A DNA stretch of 64,000 nucleotides from Stomoxys calcitrans (taxonomy: Eukaryota > Arthropoda > Insecta > Diptera > Muscidae): assembly GCF_963082655.1 (NCBI RefSeq), contig NC_081556.1, positions 1,674,001 to 1,738,000 of the forward strand, given 5' to 3'. The position numbers were made by a program, and so were the translations under genes. This document shows positions 58,701-64,000 of the stretch, piece after piece (position 1 is the stretch's first letter; each line of letters starts with the position of its first letter). The notes under the pieces are model-generated. The model saw only the letters and a program-made list of their open reading frames with translations. It did no database searches and was not told where the DNA came from.

Positions 58701-60824
58701 ATATGACAGCTATATCAGGTTATGTACCGATTTGCGCCATACTAAGCACAGTTGTAGGAAGTCGTAATAAAACACCTCGTGCAAAATATCAGCCAAATCG
58801 GATGAGAATTGCACTCTCCAGCGGCTAGAGAAGTCAAGATCCAAGATCGGTTTATATGGCAGCTGTACCAGGTTATGAACCGATTTGTATCATACTTAGC
58901 AAAGTTGTTGGAAGTGATACCAAAACACCACGTGTAAAATTGCAGCCAAATTGGATAAGAATTGCGCCCACTAAAAGCTGAAGAAGTCAAAACCCCATAT
59001 CGGACGCGAATTGCGCTCTCTAGAGGCTCAAGAAGTCAAGACCCAACATCGGTTTATATGGTAGCCATATCAAAACATGGACCGATATAGCCCATTTACA
59101 ATCCCAACCGACCTACACTAATAAAAAGTATTTGTGCAAAATTTCAAGCGACTAGAATATTAGCGTGCTTTCGACAGACAGACGGACGGACATGGCTAGA
59201 TCGACTTAAAATTATAGGACGATCAATAATATAAATACCTTTGGGGTCTCAGATGCATATTTCGAGGTTTTACAAACAGAATGACGAAATTAGTATACCT
59301 CCATCCTATGGTGGAGGGTATAATAAATCTAATGCGAATAAAGGACGGTCATCGTAATCTAACAATATTATGTTGCCGTAGTATAGACACTCATCCACAA
59401 TTATCTGTAAGTTTTTCAAGCGTATGTCATACATTGTCTTCCAGTGTGTCGCGTAACAAAAAATGTCATCGACTTTAAATGAATGCTACAATAGAAGACT
59501 GGCTATTTGATCATCTTATAATTTAATAGTTACAAAAATACATTTGGTAATATCGGTACGCGTGTGTCGCCCTAAGAAAAAGCATAACCCAGTTTTTTTT
59601 TTGTAAGATTTGGTATGTCGCTCAGTTCATAAAAAACTTAACAACAACAACTTACACATAACTAGCGAAATCAGCTTATTATACAATTTTTGAGTGAGTC
59701 TTTGAAAGATATGGCAAAGAAAGATGAATGGAGATACACAGTGGTTTATAGTATCTGCACATTGGAAGTTTCTTCAAAAAAATTGTTTTTAGAAGACATT
59801 GTTTAAAATTTTATACTTTAAATAGGAAATAGTGTAGACAAAGAAAATAACAACAATGAATTACTTATGTATATCTCTTTTTGATGTGAGTAAAATTGTG
59901 TCTAACAATTGACTGAACAAAAAGGACTGCCACTGTGGCTTCGTGTTACAAAGTAAACAAAAGGAAAAGTTTATTAAAATTGTTGGACAGCGTTCTCACC
60001 TTACAATAGTTTTGTTTAAGTTTTAAACTTTAATTCAGAATATCGTATCCTCAGATATTGTAATAATTATGAAACATTTTTAAATTACTCCATTCTCTTT
60101 CCGAATATTAATATTAGAATATAGGTATTCGAATCTGGTGGACACTTGGGAACAATAAGAAAATAATACGACACAAACAAATGTCATCAAGGTTTTTCTA
60201 ATTTTTCGATCGATGGTTGTGGTAGCCACCGTGCGCTATTGTTATTACATCATTCGATAAATATAGCCCTTACAATATGATAACAGCATAAATTTGTCCA
60301 GTATGAGACATGATAATACTTTAGAAGAATAAAAAACAATAATCACAAGGTAGACAGACGTCTAGGCGTTGTAAGATAAGCTGTGCTTATAAATTTACCA
60401 GTATGCAGTTGTATACCAAGTTAGAATATTCATTCGCCCACCAATATGTTCCAGCATTGTTTCATTTACTATGAAATATGTTCCCTCTATGCACACTCAT
60501 GCATACAAAAAGGCCGAGACAAGTGGCCTTTATTAATAAAAAGTGAAATTAACAGACGCGTTGTTCTTGAGATTCATCAGAATACGAAAACATGAATACC
60601 ATAAAACTTTCTCTGATAAGAAACCAACAAAGCTTTTATAAAATATCATAAAATAAATATTGCACATACTTATCTGTTATATGGTAGATCTCATAAGTGG
60701 GGTTCTCCCAGGGGTCCACCTGATTGGTGGGGTCCAACCCTAGGCTGTAGCGATTGAATATCAGCTCTCGCTCTTCTGCAGCGCGATTCAGTAGGGCTTG
60801 CTGCTCCTCGTCAATGGTCATCAT
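49776..60824 (-). CDS. RN-tre: RN-tre, TBC-domain Rab GTPase-activating protein (USP6NL family)
   Basis: Five coding exons: 60670-60824, 55885-56566, 55422-55807, 55246-55310 and 49776-50281. All joins keep frame; 597 residues. The ATG at 60824 (MMTIDEEQQALLNRAAEERE) is preferred over an upstream in-frame TTG. The lead-in is DPWENPTYEIYHITDKYGFM. The TBC domain follows (about residues 100-320): RVFKGIPDRMRWPAWKKLL, IDSDVNRQFRDN with the catalytic Arg finger (IxxDxxR), and ELGYCQGMACVAGVLLLYM with the Gln finger. Both fingers are intact. The C-terminus has a PPPPP run, a Thr-rich stretch and a D9E tail ending ELSVENTRL. Known role: GAP for Rab5/Rab43-type GTPases in endocytosis, receptor trafficking and Golgi transport. 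Intron 1 (4.1 kb) and intron 4 (5 kb) are packed with repeats. A second set of terminal exons is described separately (47886-48366). Confidence 0.93.
50805..50853 (-). mobile_element. SINE tail fragment
   Basis: Short reverse-complement match to the SINE 3' end: AATCCCATTAAGGAACAGGG and CAAACTTCTCACATATCAAT. Confidence 0.5.
50985..51299 (-). CDS. Small intronless ORF nested in RN-tre intron 4, function unknown
   Basis: A 104-codon frame from ATG to TAG, beginning MSSKKKNYKMFKNPISSRGF and ending GNPQRTPSKRLK. It is basic at both ends and has a mixed, non-repetitive middle (SLGYCTDKVATKCKWAEIV, HITNVECLLVNMRFPPELSS) with four cysteines. I do not recognise the family. It shows no similarity to the repeats around it, its composition is protein-like, and CCAATCAG lies about 40 bases upstream of the ATG. 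The ATG context (TTTGAATGTC) is poor. It could be a retro-copied gene, an exon of another gene, or a chance frame. Confidence 0.35.
   Translation of the reverse strand: MSSKKKNYKMFKNPISSRGFTQKPTRIASLNSFSLGYCTDKVATKCKWAEIVSNFIGVCLDYKQGPHITNVECLLVNMRFPPELSSYYFDGQGNPQRTPSKRLK
51640..51930 (+). repeat. Fly interspersed repeat of the GGCGCC/GAGCCGGTGCC type
   Basis: Contains TTGTGCAAGAGCCGGTGCCA, CGATACCGCTGATTGTCCGC, CGACTGCAATTACAGTTACT, ACCACTATCCGTAACCGGTG and CAATGAACACCACACAGACC in the order seen in 35590-35880. Confidence 0.65.
51931..52699. other. RN-tre intron 4, no recognised element
   Basis: AT-rich intron sequence; no gene or repeat family recognised. Confidence 0.4.
52700..53090 (-). 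repeat. Muscoid interspersed repeat, part 1 (host of nested insertion)
   Basis: Starts with TTTTTATACCCACCACCACA and has CATGTCCGTCTACGG, GATATAGCTCCATATAAACC and GATTTGGTTGAAATTTTGCA. It is interrupted at 53090 by a SINE and resumes at 54237. Confidence 0.75.
53091..54236 (+). mobile_element. tRNA-derived SINE with target-site duplication, split by a hAT-like element
   Basis: SINE head and body run from 53091 (TGAGGCCACCCTAGCGCAGA) to 53374, and its tail (GTTTACCTTTGCTCCTTAAG ... TTCATAGGCAAATTTG) is at 54186-54236. Flanking duplication: TTCTCTTAC (53082-53090) and TTCTGTTAC (54237-54245), eight of nine matching. The B box is mutated (GGTTAGAATCC). The 803-bp element at 53375-54177 is inserted in its tail. 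Confidence 0.85.
53375..54177. mobile_element. hAT-like non-autonomous DNA transposon
   Basis: Starts CAGTGTTGCCGTT and ends GTGGCAAAACTG, an imperfect terminal inverted repeat of the CAGTGTTGCCA type common in hAT elements. It is flanked by 8-bp duplications GTGAGAAG (53367-53374) and GTTAGAAG (54178-54185), seven of eight matching, the size expected for hAT. Subterminal copies of TTGGTAGGTTTTT occur three or more times at the left and TTGGTAGGATTTTT at the right. No transposase is recognised. Confidence 0.85.
54237..54605 (-). repeat. Muscoid interspersed repeat, part 2
   Basis: Continues the copy begun at 52700: TTACGACTTCCAACAACTGT, TATATAAACCGATCGTTCGA, ending GGTGGTGGGTTTCTAAGATT and CGGCCCGGCCGAACTGGGCA. 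Confidence 0.75.
54606..55245. other. RN-tre intron 4, 3' side of the nested insertion
   Basis: AT-rich. A 100-codon minus-strand frame (54788-55090) is hydrophobic and AT-driven; no gene is called. Confidence 0.4.
56680..57552 (+). repeat. Muscoid interspersed repeat, RN-tre intron 1
   Basis: Five modules with AAGAATTGCGCCCTCTAG, AAGTCAAGACCCCAGATCGG, TTTATATGGCAGCTATATCA and GCAAAATTTCAGCCAAATCG, spaced about 115-155 bases. It ends with CAGACGGACGGACATGTCC and ATTCTATGGTGGAGGGCATA. Confidence 0.8.
57590..58010 (-). repeat. Fly interspersed repeat of the GGCGCC type, split by a SINE
   Basis: Reverse-complement relative of 35590-35880 (CGTAATTACGAGAAGCTCCA, AGAGGTCGGCACTGGCTTTT, then after the SINE ATACTCGATATGACAAGGTG). 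Comparison with 45765-45980 shows the SINE entered between CCTATGA and the GCTCGATATGACAAG segment. Confidence 0.65.
57751..57919 (+). mobile_element. Internally deleted SINE lacking the B box
   Basis: Head AGGCCACCGCAGCGCAGAGG and ATGACGCTGAAC, then a jump straight to GCGGCACGCCGTTCGGACTC and the tail. The B box and the central block are gone. CCTAT occurs on both sides as a possible short duplication. Confidence 0.75.
58270..59330 (+). repeat. Muscoid interspersed repeat, most complete copy
   Basis: Begins GTAAGAGCGTGCTAAGTACG, CCGGGCCGAATCTTATATAC, CCTCCACCATGG and ends CATCCTATGGTGGAGGGTAT. TATACCCTCCACCAT near the start is the inverse of ATGGTGGAGGGTATA at the end. Inside are about five modules of about 150 bases. 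No coding frame. The class is unknown to me. Confidence 0.8.
59331..60669. other. RN-tre intron 1, proximal part
   Basis: AT-rich intron sequence; no recognised element. Confidence 0.4.
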
Positions 60825-61799
60825 TATGGTTGGTGCGGCAAGCAATTATGCGACGGAAACAGGTAAGAGTTTCGTTGTGGAGTACAATGCAGTATCTCAA
60901 AATAAATGGGGGAAAGCACAGATTGGAATTTTACTGTATTCCCCGCTTCCCAGGGGTTCCACAGTGCGTGCGTTTGATGATGTATGTTAGCGTATTCAAT
61001 AATTCGTTTGATTTTTCTCTAGTCTTCCATTTAGTCCACGATAAAGCCATTTATATCCGAGAATTTTTTATTTCCATTTATTTTTTTGCTTCATTTATTC
61101 TATTTTACAAACACTGGAGATTATTAGTCTCCTTTTTCTCTCCATACACTATGAACGATGGAAATAATGACGTGATTTTTTTTAGGTCCATTTTTCACGG
61201 TAGTTTGAGAAAAACGCCCCTTCTTAATAATAATATTAACAAATAACTTCCACAATCTCCGCGAAATTTTATCTTCTATTAATTTTTGTTTATTTCTTTT
61301 ATCTATAATTAACTTCCTGTTTTTACTCGTATATTTTTTTTACATTACAAATCGTTTCTTCTTCTTGTTTGTTGTTCTTCTTCTTGTTCCAGTTTGTTCG
61401 TGAGAGGGGAAAGCTGTGAGATGAAAAGGGGGAAAAAACATGTCACCCCCTTTCACCGCAAGCAAGGTAAATATCGTCTTTTTAGGCCTACAAAAGAGGA
61501 AAACTCAGACTTTTGAACGAGCCAAAGAAGTCGAAAGGCCAAAAAGTTGACTTTCCCAACGAAATCACTCAAATTTAATTATTATTTTCGTACTGGCGAG
61601 AGACGATAATAAAATCGACGACTAATCGATTTCGACTAATCCAAGTCGATTGTCGCTTAAACGACCAATAATACGATAACGCTGTCAACCTGTCAAATGA
61701 ACCATGTATATTATAAACATTTTATACGGCACATCATGTTCGTACTCAACGTGTGTACGTTCCAGGTTCACTAATAGAAGGAAAAAATCCATTTCCTCT
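60825..61799 (-). promoter_or_regulatory. Upstream region of RN-tre
   Basis: 5' flank of RN-tre. Contains pyrimidine-rich TTCTTCTTC runs (61365-61390) and clustered CGATTT/AATCGA motifs at 61605-61660. No core promoter element can be fixed. Confidence 0.3.
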
Positions 61800-61905
61800 G
61801 GTCTTTAAATCCGGATTTAATGGCTCGATCATCTGTTTTTCTTTATAAAATCTGTTGCGAGAGACTTAAATCCGGATTTAATGAGCAGTGTAAACGGAGT
61901 TTTAG
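61800..61905. repeat. Foldback-type repeat with AAATCCGGATTTAA palindromes
   Basis: TTTAAATCCGGATTTAATGG at 61804 and CTTAAATCCGGATTTAATGA at 61865 flank GCTCGATCATC and TTTATAAAATC. Same family as 40130-40345, shorter. Confidence 0.65.
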
Positions 61906-62086
61906 GTCAATTGCGAAAACAAAAGTGAATAGGCCCCATAAACATCATTAAGGATGTAAAATAGAAGAAAACGTAAACAAAGAATGAATGTGAAAAGAGA
62001 AAAAGCTGACATACGGTACATTGATTTTTCTTTTATTTGATTTTTTACTCTTCTTCTGTTTTTTTTTTTTTTAACATTGTTTTGGA

Positions 62087-62331
62087 CAGAACACGTTTTT
62101 CAATATCTGTCAAGAAAAGATTACACATTTTTGATTTTTCAGCCATGAATGATGGTCATGGGACTTTATATGGCACATCATGATGCGCGGTCATTGTAAT
62201 AGCATTGTATGCGTCACCTGTACACATAATCATCAGTCATTGCTGAAAAATCAAAATCATTTGATTTCTTCAATGATTGGCGGCTATCGTAATGTAATCA
62301 TTTCTTGACAGATATTGAAAAGCACGTTCTG
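62087..62331. repeat. Hairpin (MITE-like) with 38-bp terminal inverted repeats
   Basis: 62087-62124 pairs with 62294-62331 at 34 of 38 positions (core TTTTCAATATCTGTCAAGAA). A second, inner pair 62128-62160 with 62229-62260 (TTTTGATTTTTCAGC) also matches. 245 bp in total; non-coding. Confidence 0.8.
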
Positions 62332-63189
62332 TTCATTGATACAATAAAGAGGTGAGGTCATTAGCACATCAACAAAAATCGACCCCTAAAGAAATTATTT
62401 TGATTGGAAAATGTCGTAAATTCAAATATCAAAGTGGGTTTATATATTTTACAATATATCTTCTTCAACTGTGTTTTATGTTTGTATTGTATTTCTATCA
62501 TTACATGGAAATACCGGGTCACATAAAACATCTTTAAAAAATTTATTTATTTATTTTTGAAAATTTAATATCACAATAAAATATGGTATTAAAACGGTAC
62601 AAATAAAAGGTCTAACAACAAAGGTTTTTGACCAAAACTTGTGCACTTATAAGGTGAGCTCATGCGAACAGCTGAGTACAATTTTTTTTATTTTTGTTTT
62701 GATTCTGTCGTAAATCTGAATGTCAAAGGCTTAATAACACGGCTATGATTTTTTCTAAAATCTTAAAAAGATGTTCTACTTGATCCGATATTCCACACAT
62801 AAACAAAAGAACAGTGTTATAATAATGAAGATACAAATATAGTACACATTTGAAGAAGATAAGTTGTAAAACATAGTTTATATCTAAAACCACTGTGACA
62901 TTTCAATTTACGGCATTTGGCAATCAAGGTAGATTCGTTGGGGATAGTTTTATATTGTTGTGATACTGACCCTTCCTATTGATTGTACCATGGAAATCCA
63001 TTAGTTGTACAATTTATTTGATAGTGGCAAGGTACGTAAATTGGATCAAAAACAATTTTAATGTCAGCTGTCAAAATTTGCAAATGTCATTGTCATGATT
63101 GAGGAAGATATCTTTATTAAGAAATAGGTAATAGTCCTTGACATAGACAATTAACAAATTTGATTTAAAGGAAATTAACATAAAGTAAA
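62332..63189. other. Upstream region of UBE3C
   Basis: AT-rich, with no gene recognised. It presumably holds the promoter of the plus-strand UBE3C gene; no core element is clear. Confidence 0.4.
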
Positions 63190-64000
63190 ATGTTTGGGTT
63201 TGACGGCGAATACCGCCGTAAGCCACAGCAAAACCTTGGTGGTTCGTCAACAAGCAGCGATAGGGAGACTATAATTCGAAAAGCTGCAGAAGAAAGAAGA
63301 AGAAGGAATCAACTACGTCGAGAAAGCAATGGAGCAATTGTTTTGCAATCATACACAAGGTCTTTTATTTATCGCCAAAGGCGGAAAAGATTTGAAAGGG
63401 AGCAGTTCGATGAATTTCTTCAATCACACCGAACACAAATTCAACACGACGAAAACTTGACGTTTCTGCTAAGACGTTTGTTATTCTTCTACAACACAAA
63501 GGAAACCAAAGATGGTGAGAGATTGGTGAGTACAATTTCGAATTGAGTATTGTGTGGTATTTGTATGCCTTGTTCCTATTTAGATTGAAATGTGCCAACA
63601 CATTTTAAAGAGTCCTGCTCGTATTCTGCAAAATGCAACCGCAGACATGATGTGGCTACATCGGCTGAAAAAGCTTCTAGACCTTTGTATAGTGCAACTC
63701 ACATCACTGTCACAAACATCTCAAGCCATACCATTACGAATGTTGGAAACATTTACCGCTGAGGCTTCCATAGAGCGCTACGTAGAAAGTGAAAACTTGA
63801 TACAAAAATATTTGCAATACATATTTCAATACCTGATAAGGAACGATTATTTTAAACGGCTTCGTTTGCTTTTGGAACTGAAATGTCCCCCTTTGGATGG
63901 CGAAACTCTACATGCACCAAACCCATTTTCGGAGGCTATATTCAATCTTCTGCTGAGACCTTTACTGTTGGCCAACAATTCGAAGGCTGGTGTTTCTTGT
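63190..64000 (+). CDS. Ube3c: UBE3C-type HECT E3 ubiquitin ligase, N-terminal part
   Basis: Exon 1 is 63190-63525 (112 codons, MFGFDGEYRRKPQQNLGGSS) with donor TTG|GTGAGT. Exon 2 starts at 63584 (IEMCQHILKSPARILQNATA) and is still open at the right edge. The start matches UBE3C (MFSFEGDFK...). A basic stretch RKAAEERRRRNQLRRES precedes an IQ motif (AIVLQSYTRSFIYRQRRKRF, about residues 50-70), which binds calmodulin in this family. It is followed by the conserved TFLLRRLLFFYN. Later text (LRMLETFTAEAS, YFKRLRLLLELK) fits the helical N-terminal half. The HECT domain lies beyond the window. Known role: proteasome-associated ligase that extends ubiquitin chains and aids processive degradation. 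Confidence 0.9.

Noticed and set aside
1..64000. CRISPR arrays, operons or bacterial systems
   Set aside because: The window is clearly insect nuclear DNA with spliced genes. The regular repeats seen are transposon subunits, not spacer arrays.

Overview
The window is nuclear DNA of a higher fly, most likely a calyptrate (house fly or blow fly type). It is AT-rich. Its genes carry mostly short introns with GTAAGT-like donors, every recognised protein looks most like its Drosophila orthologue, and the spaces between genes are filled with repeats typical of muscoid genomes: a tRNA-derived SINE, a repeat ending in ATGGTGGAGGGTATA, foldbacks, MITEs and broken LINEs. All identifications come from reading the sequence and from memory of the families. 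No database was searched.

Layout. 1-15.2 kb (minus strand context) is repeat-rich: LINE fragments, an internally deleted TA-flanked transposon, a large foldback, an unassigned proline/serine-rich exon at 5.0-5.4 kb, and a 2 kb Tc1-like element with a second repeat inside it. At 15.2-15.9 kb lie two minus-strand exons encoding the PB1 domain of atypical protein kinase C; the rest of that gene must lie beyond the left edge or was not found. 19.1-29.2 kb (plus) is caskin (ckn) with two tandem SAM domains. 33.4-34.6 kb (minus) is a cytosolic 5'-nucleotidase III (cN-IIIB). 37.3-39.0 kb (minus) is serine palmitoyltransferase subunit 1. 40.7-43.4 kb (plus) is the single-exon replisome protein Ctf4/AND-1. 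43.8-45.0 kb (plus) is the complex I assembly factor NDUFAF5. 47.9-60.8 kb (minus) is the TBC-domain Rab GAP RN-tre, with two alternative 3' ends and introns full of nested mobile elements. 63.2 kb to the right edge (plus) is the start of the HECT ubiquitin ligase UBE3C.

The genes are unrelated housekeeping and signalling genes, not an operon-like system. aPKC and caskin are arranged head to head around 16-19 kb, and so are Spt1 and Ctf4 around 39-40.7 kb. Ctf4 has a consensus E2F site about 85 bp upstream of its ATG, as expected for a replication gene.

The most notable observations are these. (1) A second 3' end of RN-tre has an in-frame TGA followed by C, then 99 open codons to the next stop, a candidate for stop-codon readthrough. 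(2) An 803-bp hAT-like element sits inside a SINE, which sits inside another repeat, with target-site duplications visible at both inner levels. (3) A foldback of about 1 kb lies near the left end. (4) An orphan first-exon-like ORF lies in what may be an aPKC intron. (5) A small intact ORF is nested in an RN-tre intron.
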